A DNA stretch of 64,000 bases from Candidatus Fermentibacteraceae bacterium (lineage in GTDB: Bacteria; Fermentibacterota; Fermentibacteria; Fermentibacterales; JCC-6), in contig JADGDO010000011.1 in assembly GCA_016744855.1 (NCBI GenBank), positions 1 through 64,000 of the forward strand, given 5' to 3'. A program made the translations under genes and the position numbers. Positions 9,794-18,013 of the stretch are shown here, in pieces. Under the pieces are notes generated by a model. The model was not told the origin of the DNA and did no database searches. It was given only the letters and a program-made list of their open reading frames with translations. The number at the start of each line of letters is the position of its first letter. Within the stretch, counting starts at the first letter, position 1.

Positions 9794-10663
9794 ATGTATC
9801 CAGTTATCCTGATTGCAGCATTAACCTTACTTGTTGATCAAGTGCTACCTACCCCTCTTCAAGCACCCCCGTTCGAATGCATAACTAATGGTGTTTCAGA
9901 AATAGATGTACCGGAACTCAAGCTCCTGGAATCAATTCACAACACAATCTCAGATTATGATACATGGTTCGAAGCCCTCCCGGGAAGATGGCCCGGGGCG
10001 ACCTTCCATAATGGTGGCGTGAATGATGCTGTGCGTGGTAATCTTCCTCCTGAGCTGATTCCCTCTGTTCTATATGCCCCGGGTAATACAGTTTTCCACC
10101 TATACCAACTGGTTAACTCCTCAGACTTCGTCATTGCTTTCTATGGATCACCCCCAAACTCATTGGGTGTAATCCTAGACCCAGATATTCTGGTTCTAAT
10201 GGATAAAGACACGTTCAAAATAGTTTCTGTTCTGGATTTTCTAATGTATGCTTATGACTATGAAGAAACCTCAACAGATGAAATGCAATTCACTTATCAG
10301 GCACTAAAGTGGGCAGAGGTTGAAGATGGTGTTCTATATGTATCCAATGCCCATAGAACGTATGCTGAAAGCTCGAATGGAAGTAACGGGTACATAACTG
10401 CAATCGACATTCAGACAAATGAAATCATCTGGAGAAGCCAATCTCTTGTATCCAACAGTCAGAATTTTCTGCTTCTGGAAGAAGTAATAGTATCGGGATA
10501 CGGTTTCACAGATGAAGACGATTTTATCTACATCCTTGACCGTACAACTGGTGAGGTTATTGCCTCAATCCCTGTACCATCATCTCCAGATTACTTCTTT
10601 CACCAGGCAGGCATGATTTATGTGAATTGCTATAATGCCGAATTAGTTTTCTCTCTGAATTAA
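9794..10663 (+). CDS. secreted protein with PQQ/propeller-like repeats
   Basis: A 289-residue protein with an AAGGGAG site 6 bases before the ATG and a hydrophobic N-terminus (MYPVILIAALTLLVDQVLP) that acts as a signal peptide or anchor. The C-terminal half has segments typical of PQQ/pyrrolo-quinoline or YVTN propeller blades (GYITAIDIQTNEIIWRS, DFIYILDRTTGEVIASI), separated by about 55 residues. The N-terminal half is not recognised. Its TAA stop overlaps the ATG of the following DNA-repair-like gene by one base, so the two are probably translationally coupled, although the products would act in different compartments. The function is unknown. Confidence 0.7.
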   Translation: MYPVILIAALTLLVDQVLPTPLQAPPFECITNGVSEIDVPELKLLESIHNTISDYDTWFEALPGRWPGATFHNGGVNDAVRGNLPPELIPSVLYAPGNTVFHLYQLVNSSDFVIAFYGSPPNSLGVILDPDILVLMDKDTFKIVSVLDFLMYAYDYEETSTDEMQFTYQALKWAEVEDGVLYVSNAHRTYAESSNGSNGYITAIDIQTNEIIWRSQSLVSNSQNFLLLEEVIVSGYGFTDEDDFIYILDRTTGEVIASIPVPSSPDYFFHQAGMIYVNCYNAELVFSLN

Positions 10664-11367
10664 TGAGAATATGGGACATTAGCCCGGGCTACTTGAACAG
10701 GCAGAGTTTACTTGGTGAACATCGTGAGCTTCACGGGATTGTTTCCATCATCGTTAACGGCAAGAAAGGATACTCACGGCATCCAGAAACACTGCGTTGG
10801 GGCGGGTTCGGTTGGGCTCTCAGTATGAGACACCGACAACTTGCCTGCGAGATGGCACTAAGGGGATACACCGACAGATCTCCGGTAACAATGAATTCCA
10901 ATCAGAATGAATGGCCTGGCATCTTTATAGACAACCCTTATATGCAGATACAACTTCTCAGAGAAAAATACGCAGACCGTGAAAACGGTAGAATACCTCT
11001 TCCGGGGGATCCGCAGCAATTCTGGAGTCAGCATAAATATTCTGTTCTCGCCCGTAACCAGAATATCTATCGGGACATCGGCCGGAGGGTTGCCGAGCAT
11101 AACATAAGCTTCTCCCGTATGTGTGAAATCTTTACATTAATGCTGAGAGAAAAGCCATCCTCAGGAGGAATAAGAAATTCTGTACAACATATGTGGGGGT
11201 ATGTTTCCGGGAAAGAGGAAGATTCAGCGGCAGCAATAGATCACTGGAGTGCACGCAGGCTGCTTATTGAAACACAGAGAAGAGCAATGTTTGACGGATC
11301 GGAATACATACGTTCCTCAACAGCATTGAGTGATCTGATGGTCTGGCTTGCAGATGATGATTGTTAA
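10663..11367 (+). CDS. Pyr_excise (pyrimidine-dimer glycosylase-like) and DUF1722 fusion protein
   Basis: A 234-residue cytoplasmic protein. The N-terminal ~90 residues (MRIWDISPGYLNRQSLLGEH, then GYSRHPETLRW and SMRHRQLACEMALRGY) match the Pyr_excise family, related to T4 endonuclease V, which removes UV pyrimidine dimers. From about residue 125 (FWSQHKYSVLARNQNIYRDI, then SVQHMWGYVSG) it resembles DUF1722, the C-terminal domain of YbgA-type proteins. The catalytic residues of T4 endonuclease V (N-terminal Thr and a Glu) are not obviously conserved, so activity is uncertain. The start overlaps the previous stop codon by one base. The domain pairing is what I recall for related proteins, but a profile search should confirm it. 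Confidence 0.7.
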   Translation: MRIWDISPGYLNRQSLLGEHRELHGIVSIIVNGKKGYSRHPETLRWGGFGWALSMRHRQLACEMALRGYTDRSPVTMNSNQNEWPGIFIDNPYMQIQLLREKYADRENGRIPLPGDPQQFWSQHKYSVLARNQNIYRDIGRRVAEHNISFSRMCEIFTLMLREKPSSGGIRNSVQHMWGYVSGKEEDSAAAIDHWSARRLLIETQRRAMFDGSEYIRSSTALSDLMVWLADDDC

Positions 11368-11409
11368 GAAATGCTTTTCTTACAAGAATTTACAAGGGAG
11401 GGAGAGAAT

Positions 11410-11880
11410 ATGGGACCCAAGCACGTGTCAATTGGTCTGGTTCTTTGGATTGTTCTGGCTCTAGCTGCAGGATGGATAGGTTCGACGTTCATGCCCGGTC
11501 AGTGGTACAACTCACTGGCAAAACCCTCCTGGAATCCACCGGCCAGTGTTTTTGCACCTGTATGGACTGTTCTGTATCTACTGATGGGTATTGCAGCATG
11601 GCTGGTCTGGAAGAAAGCAGGTTTCGCAGGTGCAAGAGTCTATTTAGCTCTGTTCCTGATCCAGTTGGTGTTGAATGCCTTATGGTCATACCTGTTCTTC
11701 GGAGCACATCAGCCAATGATCGCATTCTTTGAGATTCTTCTACTCTGGGCATTAATCCTGCTAACTCTGCTGGGCTTCTGGAAGATCAACACACTCGCTG
11801 GAGTGCTTCTGATTCCCTACCTTTGCTGGGTTGGCTTTGCTTCGGCATTGAACTTTCAGCTGTGGCAGCTTAACAAGTAA
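11410..11880 (+). CDS. tspO: TspO/MBR family membrane protein
   Basis: A 156-residue protein with five predicted transmembrane helices. Family signatures are the W-rich loop WYNSLAKPSWNPPASVFAPVW, the WTVLYLLMGIAAW helix, ALWSYLFFG, and the C-terminal PYLCWVGFASALN. The start at 11410 was chosen over the upstream ATG at 11371 because a GGGAGGGAGAG purine tract lies just before it and the resulting length fits the family (about 155-160). TspO proteins bind tetrapyrroles and hydrophobic ligands; the physiological role varies. The gene follows the Pyr_excise fusion by 42 bases and may be co-transcribed with it. That pairing is suggestive because tetrapyrrole/light and UV repair functions often sit together, but this is inference. 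Confidence 0.92.
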   Translation: MGPKHVSIGLVLWIVLALAAGWIGSTFMPGQWYNSLAKPSWNPPASVFAPVWTVLYLLMGIAAWLVWKKAGFAGARVYLALFLIQLVLNALWSYLFFGAHQPMIAFFEILLLWALILLTLLGFWKINTLAGVLLIPYLCWVGFASALNFQLWQLNK

Positions 11881-11943
11881 GTTTCCCAAGGTGCAGTGAA
11901 TCATCTGTAAATGTTTACAGGAGGATAACAGAAAGGACTCAAT

Positions 11944-12423
11944 ATGAAACCGGTACTTGTATCTATTATATGCATTGGTCTGGCGCTCGGTGCTATTCCT
12001 CCAGACACTCCACAAACATCTCAAAGATCAACCTGGTTTCCCTGCGTTATGACCAGGTACTCAACTCCACTGAAACTGGGATGTGTTCTGGGAATAAGCA
12101 AGAACTATTTACAGGGTCGTCAGCAATTCCACGGACCCTTCTTTCAGCTTGAACCGGGTTTTGGCGGTGGGAAAATAAATGTGGGGTACAGAGCTGGTGC
12201 ATACAGCTTCATACCCCTATTTAACATCGGTCTATCCGCTTCACTCTTGCAGACATGGGCCAATCCACTCGGAGACATTGAACCCAATCAGACATATGCC
12301 GGTCTTGAACTCTCCGGTGCTCTTTATGTGCTGGGGCTCAACTCCGGAGTTTTCTACCATATCTCAGGTGATGACAACCAGCATGACTGGATAATTACTC
12401 TGGGAGTCGGTGCTGGATTCTAA
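11944..12423 (+). CDS. small secreted protein, possible outer-membrane barrel
   Basis: A 159-residue protein with a signal peptide (MKPVLVSIICIGLALG). The mature part is glycine- and aromatic-rich, with alternating patterns (GKINVGYRAGAY, GLELSGALYVLGLNSGVFY, WIITLGVGAGF) and ends in phenylalanine, as many outer-membrane beta-barrels do. The start has an AGGAGGATAACAG region upstream. It stops 6 bases from the convergent peptidase gene, with no obvious terminator between them. Not recognised as a named family; the barrel fold is inference. Confidence 0.6.
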   Translation: MKPVLVSIICIGLALGAIPPDTPQTSQRSTWFPCVMTRYSTPLKLGCVLGISKNYLQGRQQFHGPFFQLEPGFGGGKINVGYRAGAYSFIPLFNIGLSASLLQTWANPLGDIEPNQTYAGLELSGALYVLGLNSGVFYHISGDDNQHDWIITLGVGAGF

Positions 12424-12428
12424 CACCC

Positions 12429-14126
12429 CTATAGCTTATCATCCTTTACAGAATCAAGCCACTTGGATACCGGTTCCATTATTCTTCCGATAGTTCCATC
12501 TGCAAAGGGATTTTTAAGCCCGGCAGATTTGACCAGTTCAGAGAAACAATGACTACCCCCTAGGTCACACAATCCCAGGTAATCACTCCATGCTTTATCA
12601 CGGTCAGACCTGCTTTTGCCCCAGAATTCAAGAGCACAAACCTGGGCGAGTGTGTAGTCTATATAGTAAAAGGGATCCTCGAATATGTGCCCCTGCCTGA
12701 ACCAGAAACCGCCTTCTTCAAGAAAGCTGTTGTCTTCATACTTCCTGTGCGGCAGGTACTTCTGTTCAATACTTCTCCATGCTTCCCTTCTCTCCTCGGG
12801 TGTCACTTCAGGGTTTTCATAAACCCAGTGCTGAAATTCATCTACAGCAACCCCGTACGGAATAAACAACACTGCCCCTGCCAGATGGCTGAACTTGTAC
12901 TTATCTACATCTTCAAGGAAAAAGTTTTTCATCCAAGGCCAACAGAAGAATTCCATACTCATGGAGTGAATTTCACAGGCTTCAAGCGTCGGGAAGTAGT
13001 ACTCGGGCACCTCAAAATGTCTGGAGCGGTACGCCTGAAAGGAATGTCCTGCCTCATGAGTCAAGACATCCACATCACCGCTTGTTCCATTAAAGTTGGA
13101 AAAAATGAAGGGGGCCTGATGATCGGGAATGTACTCACAGTAGCCTCCGCCTGCCTTACCTTTGCGGGTAACAAGATCAGTCAGCTCACTATCAAGCAAG
13201 TAGTTAATAAACTCACCTGTCTCGGGCGACATCTCATTATACATTACCTTACCATTTCTCTTAATCCACTCTGGATCTCCCTTGGGAACTGCATTCCCTG
13301 AGAGGAATTGAATTCCCTCATCATGATGCAAAAGAGATTCAAGAGAAAGCCTTTTAGCTTGTCTTTCGCGTAACCTGGTAGCCAGTGGTACAATTTTCTC
13401 ATGCACTTGTCTACGGTAATTAGCGACCATTCCGGCATCGTAATCTGATCTCCCAAGCCTCGCATAGGCCAGGGGAACGAAACTCTTAAATCCTAGCTTC
13501 AAAGCAATTGCGTGACGAAGATGAACAAGTTTGTCATAGATCTCATCAAATTTCTTGCAATTTCCCTCATAGAAATCACTGACAGCTTTTACTGCTGCAA
13601 ATCTTGTTGAACGGTCTTCAGACTGGGCAAAAGGCTGCATCTGGGAGAGATTTCTTAGTTCTCCCTGGAATGAAATGGATGCGCTTGCCTTTAATTTTAC
13701 ATAGCTGCTTGTCAGCTTGTTCTCTTCCTGCAAATCTGAAAGAACTTCCGTATCAAAAGTTTTCATCTGAAGCCCGGCAAGTTCAAACAACTGTTTGCCC
13801 CACTTCCCCTCAAGAGAAGTTCTGAAAGGAGAACTCACAAGTGCTGAGTAGAACTCACTCTTTAAACCCTCATACACCGGTTTCAGCTCGTCAAGAACAT
13901 CATTCTCGGCATCATAAAACTCATCATTCGTATCGATGTCATGTCTGATCTGCCCGATAACGACCATCGTTTCAAACCGGTTGCGAACAGCATTGATCTC
14001 TGCCATCAGCACATTCTGCTGTTCTGCTGAATCAGCTACAGAGAACTGCGAGATCAGTCCTCTAACAGTTTTCGCAAAATCATCTCCGTCCGGCCTCGTG
14101 TATTCAAATTCACTGAATTTCTTCAT
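12429..14126 (-). CDS. pepF: M3 family oligoendopeptidase (PepF-like)
   Basis: A 565-residue cytoplasmic zinc peptidase. The HEAGH motif (His at about residue 357, in LTHEAGHSFQAY) and the downstream Glu in FPTLEACEIHSMSMEFF are the M3 zinc ligands and catalytic Glu. The flanking NFNGTSGDVDVLTHE and C-terminal YIDYTLAQVCALEFW segments are typical of the oligoendopeptidase F branch. The start at 14126 was chosen (MKKFSEFEYTRPDG) because GGGAG lies 5 bases upstream and the length then fits the family; the frame stays open for 84 more codons upstream in sequence that looks non-coding. The likely role is hydrolysis of short peptides, in keeping with amino-acid fermentation. Confidence 0.93.
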   Translation of the reverse strand: MKKFSEFEYTRPDGDDFAKTVRGLISQFSVADSAEQQNVLMAEINAVRNRFETMVVIGQIRHDIDTNDEFYDAENDVLDELKPVYEGLKSEFYSALVSSPFRTSLEGKWGKQLFELAGLQMKTFDTEVLSDLQEENKLTSSYVKLKASASISFQGELRNLSQMQPFAQSEDRSTRFAAVKAVSDFYEGNCKKFDEIYDKLVHLRHAIALKLGFKSFVPLAYARLGRSDYDAGMVANYRRQVHEKIVPLATRLRERQAKRLSLESLLHHDEGIQFLSGNAVPKGDPEWIKRNGKVMYNEMSPETGEFINYLLDSELTDLVTRKGKAGGGYCEYIPDHQAPFIFSNFNGTSGDVDVLTHEAGHSFQAYRSRHFEVPEYYFPTLEACEIHSMSMEFFCWPWMKNFFLEDVDKYKFSHLAGAVLFIPYGVAVDEFQHWVYENPEVTPEERREAWRSIEQKYLPHRKYEDNSFLEEGGFWFRQGHIFEDPFYYIDYTLAQVCALEFWGKSRSDRDKAWSDYLGLCDLGGSHCFSELVKSAGLKNPFADGTIGRIMEPVSKWLDSVKDDKL

Positions 14127-14395
14127 TTTAACTCCCGGTATGGTCTGGGTGTAGTTGCTGGCAAGATTATAGAGAAAAGTCACCCTACTTTGCAAAGCCC
14201 AACCTGCTCCTCTTGCCGCAAAGAAAACTGGAAAACACAAACTCGACAGGTAATAGTTCAGCAGCAGCAGCTGAAGATGATTGTATATTTCTTTTAGGCT
14301 AGAAAGGAAGAACAAATTGATCAGGCTGTTAGCAACAGAATGCAACAATCCATGGCAATAGGTTACGAGAATCTGCAATACTGAAAAGGAACCAA

Positions 14396-15157
14396 ATGAG
14401 CGACTGGTTTACAATAGATAAGATTGACAGCAATACTTTTATAATAAGTGAATACCGCCACTGGGAGGAGACGCATTGCTATCTTCTGAATGGTTCTGAA
14501 CGAAGTTTGCTGATTGATACAGGGCTTGGGATTAGCAATATTTACGATGAAGTCATCAAGCTAACAGATAAACCTGTAACCGCAATCGCCACCCATATTC
14601 ACTGGGATCACATTGGCGGGCACGAATACTTTCCTGAATTTTATGCTCATAAGGATGAACTGAACTGGCTCAACGGCGAATTCCCCCTGACAATGGAACA
14701 GATTATTGAGATGGTGGTCGACCGATGTGACCTTCCCGAAGGTTATGACGCAAGCAAATATGAGTTCTATCAGGGCAGCCCAACAAGAGTATTGAAAGAC
14801 AATGACACAATTGATATTGGAGACCGAAGTATTCAGGTACTACATACACCCGGGCATTCACCGGGACATATGTGTTTATGGGAAAAGGAGCGTGGTTATC
14901 TTTTTACAGGTGACCTGGTTTATAAAGACACTCTATTTGCCTACTTCCCATCCACTGACCCAAAGGCTTACCTCAACTCTTTAGAGAGAGTATCATTGCT
15001 CCCGGTGAGGCGTCTATTCCCGGGACATCATTCATTAGACATCAAACCTGAGATTCTGATTCGAATGCGTGATGCTTTCAGAGAGTTACAGAATAAAGGA
15101 AAACTGCATCACGGCAGCGGAAAATATGATTACAGTGACTGGGGTGTTTGGCTGTAG
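14396..15157 (+). CDS. metallo-beta-lactamase-fold hydrolase
   Basis: A 253-residue protein with the full metal-binding pattern: HIHWDH (His67, His69, Asp71, His72), GHSPGH, Asp in FTGDLVY, and FPGHH near the C-terminus. An AAAAGGA site lies 4 bases before the ATG. The hydrolase family includes glyoxalase II-like thioesterases, lactonases and others; no feature here decides the substrate. It has no signal peptide, so it is cytoplasmic. It is divergent from the M3 peptidase (270-base spacer with no clear promoter) and convergent with the hybrid kinase that follows. Confidence 0.88.
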   Translation: MSDWFTIDKIDSNTFIISEYRHWEETHCYLLNGSERSLLIDTGLGISNIYDEVIKLTDKPVTAIATHIHWDHIGGHEYFPEFYAHKDELNWLNGEFPLTMEQIIEMVVDRCDLPEGYDASKYEFYQGSPTRVLKDNDTIDIGDRSIQVLHTPGHSPGHMCLWEKERGYLFTGDLVYKDTLFAYFPSTDPKAYLNSLERVSLLPVRRLFPGHHSLDIKPEILIRMRDAFRELQNKGKLHHGSGKYDYSDWGVWL

Positions 15158-15229
15158 TATATCGCTATTCTATTCATTGCTAATTTTAAATCTGATCGCT
15201 TAAAGTAATAGCAATGATTCTTGTTCCTG

Positions 15230-17560
15230 CTATTTCTGTTTTGCCTCATCCAGGGTAATTCTTACTCTCCTCAGAAGCTCATTCGCGTTGTAGGGCTTCT
15301 GAATAAGCATAATGCCCTCATCCAGAACGAAACCGGTGTGAATTGCACCCTCGCTGTATCCGCTACTGAAGAGAACAGGAAGATTGGGTTTCTGCTCTCT
15401 CATCTGAAGAAGCATCTGCGCACCACCGAACTTTGGCATTACAACATCAAGAAGGGCAAGGTCTACTTCATCTACATGCTCCATGAAAAGAGATACTCCA
15501 GTCTCCCCATCTATTGCCGAATAAACTGTATAACCAGCTCCCTCTAGAATGCGGACAACGATATCACGTACTGATTGGTCATCTTCAGCGACGAGGATCG
15601 TTTCAGTACCACTGAATGTAGGTTCTACTTCTGAATGAACCAGCTCTCTCTCACTTTCCTCTGCCACCGGGAGGTATATCCTAAAAATTGTGCCCTTATC
15701 AATCTCACTGTAGGTGTGGATGAAGCCATTGTGCTGCTTTACAATTCCGTGAACCATTGAGAGACCGAGACCGGTGCCTTTGCCAACAGTCTTTGTTGTA
15801 AAAAACGGCTCGAATATATGAGCCAAAGTCTCTGAATCCATTCCGATACCAGTGTCAGACACACTGAAGAGAACGTATTGCCCTGGTTCAAGGATCGTAT
15901 AGGAGTCGATGTTATCACTGTCGACTGTAATATTGCTTGTTTCCAGAATAAGTCTGCCTCCACCCGGCATTGAGTCTCTTGCATTAACACAAAGATTCAA
16001 AATGACCTGTTCAATCTGCCCTGGATCGGCATAGACCACATCAAGATTGGTGCCGGATACAAACTCCAGCTCAATATGCTCTCCAATAACTCGGCGGATC
16101 ATCTTCAGAATTTCATCAATCAGGTTATTCAAGTTAATATTTTTTGGTTGCATAATCTGTCTGCGACTGAATGAGAGGAGCTGCTTTGTTAGCTGAGCAG
16201 CTCTTTCTGCACACTTGCGGATCTCTTCAATGTCTTTGTAGCGCTTCTCCTCTAGATCAAGACCCTCTTGGGCGAACATGACATATCCGAAAATACCCTG
16301 GAGTATATTGTTAAAATCGTGCGCTACACCCCCCGCAAGCTGCCCTACAGCCTCCATTTTGTGTGATTGTCGCAGTTGTTCCTCCAGCTTGATCTCCCTG
16401 CTGATGTCCCGTTTTACGGCAACATAGTTTACGATCTCACCTGATGGATTGTGGACAGGAGTGATTGTTGCTTCTTCGGTAAAGATCGAACCATCTTTTT
16501 TCTTGTTGATCAAACGGCCGCTCCAGGTTTTTCCACTGAGCAGAGTACGCCACATATCTTTATAAAATGATTCATCATGTTGACCACTCTGAAGAATTCT
16601 TGGATTCTGACCAATTGCTTCGCTTGGAAAATACCCGGTTATCCGCTCGAAAGAGGGGTTAGCGAATTGAATCACAGCATCTGTATCGGTTATAACAATT
16701 GTGTCTGCTGACTGTTCAATGGCGGTAACCAGATGCATTCTTTCCGCTTCAGCCTTTTTGTGCCGTGAAATGTTCCTGGCCATGCTGACTATGGAAGTCG
16801 GTTGGTCATTTTCATCTTTAAGAATGTGGACAGCCATAAAGGTTGGGAAAACAGAGCCGTCCCTGCGAAGGTGATTTATCTCCTCGGTTCTGCTGCCTGT
16901 TAACAGCATCTTCTTCTGGAATGGAAGAACTTCTTGCGAAAATTGCTCGGGTGTGTGAAAAATGCTGACACTTCGCCCTACAAGGTCCTGGGCAGAATCA
17001 AACCCGTGCATCAATCTCCATGCTTTGTTAACAAAAGTAACGATACCGCTAAGGTCTGTGAGAACAATACCTTCCAGAGACTGTTCCACCGCTGACGATA
17101 ACATTTTTATTCGCCCCTCAGCAGCTCGAAGTCTTTTTTCTGTTGCCCGTTCCCGGAATAATCTTTGGAAAGCCGCTGGCAGGCGTTCCAGAAAACCAAG
17201 ACTTTTCGGCAGGTAGTCGCTGGCTCCAAGCCTCATCATCTCAACAGCCATCCTCTCATCGCCATGGCCCGTTACGACAATGAAGGGTACTGAGGTGTTC
17301 ATCTCTCTCAATGAATCGACAATCTCTTTACCAGTAATATCCGGGAGTTTCATATCAATTAAGAGAACAGTTTCCGGATTGGCTACGACATACTCTATTG
17401 CGCCCTCGCCGGTTGAGACCCCGGCAGTTTTGTACCCGGCTTTATCCAAAGTTTTCCTGATAAGATTGTTTAGACCCGCATCGTCCTCAACCACAAGGAT
17501 AAATCTTGTTTCAGAATCACTAGCATCTGATTTCTCAGGGATGTAGGCTGAGTCCTGCAT
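15230..17560 (-). CDS. cytoplasmic hybrid histidine kinase with receivers at both ends
   Basis: A 776-residue protein, order REC-PAS-PAS-HisKA-HATPase-REC. The first receiver (about 20-135) has VVEDD, the phosphoacceptor Asp in LLIDMKLPD, and Lys in LPKS. PAS domains cover roughly 152-270 and 278-395. HisKA has His414 in GGVAHDFNN. The HATPase has NARDSMPGGG, DTGIGM and GKGTGLGLS. The second receiver (about 650-770) has AEDD, Asp in LLDVVMP and Lys in IQKPY. No transmembrane segment is visible. The start codon overlaps the stop of the single-domain regulator by one base (TAATG), indicating translational coupling. It is the third gene of a three-gene signalling operon. The presence of an N-terminal receiver suggests that it is itself a phosphorylation target of the upstream kinase (inference). 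Confidence 0.93.
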   Translation of the reverse strand: MQDSAYIPEKSDASDSETRFILVVEDDAGLNNLIRKTLDKAGYKTAGVSTGEGAIEYVVANPETVLLIDMKLPDITGKEIVDSLREMNTSVPFIVVTGHGDERMAVEMMRLGASDYLPKSLGFLERLPAAFQRLFRERATEKRLRAAEGRIKMLSSAVEQSLEGIVLTDLSGIVTFVNKAWRLMHGFDSAQDLVGRSVSIFHTPEQFSQEVLPFQKKMLLTGSRTEEINHLRRDGSVFPTFMAVHILKDENDQPTSIVSMARNISRHKKAEAERMHLVTAIEQSADTIVITDTDAVIQFANPSFERITGYFPSEAIGQNPRILQSGQHDESFYKDMWRTLLSGKTWSGRLINKKKDGSIFTEEATITPVHNPSGEIVNYVAVKRDISREIKLEEQLRQSHKMEAVGQLAGGVAHDFNNILQGIFGYVMFAQEGLDLEEKRYKDIEEIRKCAERAAQLTKQLLSFSRRQIMQPKNINLNNLIDEILKMIRRVIGEHIELEFVSGTNLDVVYADPGQIEQVILNLCVNARDSMPGGGRLILETSNITVDSDNIDSYTILEPGQYVLFSVSDTGIGMDSETLAHIFEPFFTTKTVGKGTGLGLSMVHGIVKQHNGFIHTYSEIDKGTIFRIYLPVAEESERELVHSEVEPTFSGTETILVAEDDQSVRDIVVRILEGAGYTVYSAIDGETGVSLFMEHVDEVDLALLDVVMPKFGGAQMLLQMREQKPNLPVLFSSGYSEGAIHTGFVLDEGIMLIQKPYNANELLRRVRITLDEAKQK

Positions 17561-18012
17561 TAACCTTTTTCCTCTCCATTGAGAGCCGGAACTACAACAA
17601 CAGCAAGAAAAAGACCTAGCTGCCTGATTGCATTAACAAAATCTTCATAGGCAATCGGTTTGGTAATGTAGTTGTTACACCCCAGCTCATGACAACGTTC
17701 CACCTCCCTCGGATCATCCGTGGTAGTAATCATCATTACCGGCATTTTTCGGAGTATTGGATCGGCTTTAACTCTTTCGAGAACCTCAACACCATCTATT
17801 TTGGGCATGCGAATATCCAACAGAAGAATATAGCTTGATCCATCTATACGCTGTCGTTCCTTTTCTGTTTTGAAGAGAAAATTCAATATCTCCTGGCCGT
17901 CTTTGAAAAACAGCATTTCGTTCACAATACCTGAACGCTTCAGGTTTTTCCTGATAAGACCAGCATGGCCTTCGTCATCTTCAGCAATCAGAATTACAAC
18001 TTCCTTATTCAT
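17560..18012 (-). CDS. single-domain response regulator, Rcp1-like
   Basis: A 150-residue receiver without an output domain. It has AEDDEGH, phosphoacceptor Asp66 (LLLDIRMPKIDG), the conserved Thr in MITTTDD and Lys in ITKP. The long helix 2-3 insert (KTEKERQRIDGSSYILLL) is typical of the Rcp1-type regulators that pair with phytochrome-like or PAS/CHASE kinases. The gene lies one base after the sensor kinase gene and overlaps the hybrid kinase start by one base. The likely job is to carry phosphate from the membrane kinase (18014-19531) to a partner, possibly the following hybrid kinase. Confidence 0.9.
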   Translation of the reverse strand: MNKEVVILIAEDDEGHAGLIRKNLKRSGIVNEMLFFKDGQEILNFLFKTEKERQRIDGSSYILLLDIRMPKIDGVEVLERVKADPILRKMPVMMITTTDDPREVERCHELGCNNYITKPIAYEDFVNAIRQLGLFLAVVVVPALNGEEKG

Positions 18013-18013
18013 G

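Noticed and set aside
11361-11752. Frames on both strands overlapping tspO
   Set aside because: They are shadows of a conserved membrane protein gene.
12687-13301. A 204-codon plus-strand frame within the M3 peptidase gene
   Set aside because: It lies opposite conserved peptidase sequence, including the zinc site, and has no similarity to a protein.
15174-15217. A 9-bp inverted repeat TCATTGCTA/TAGCAATGA as a terminator
   Set aside because: The loop is 26 bases and the stem is AT-rich without a T-run; likely chance.
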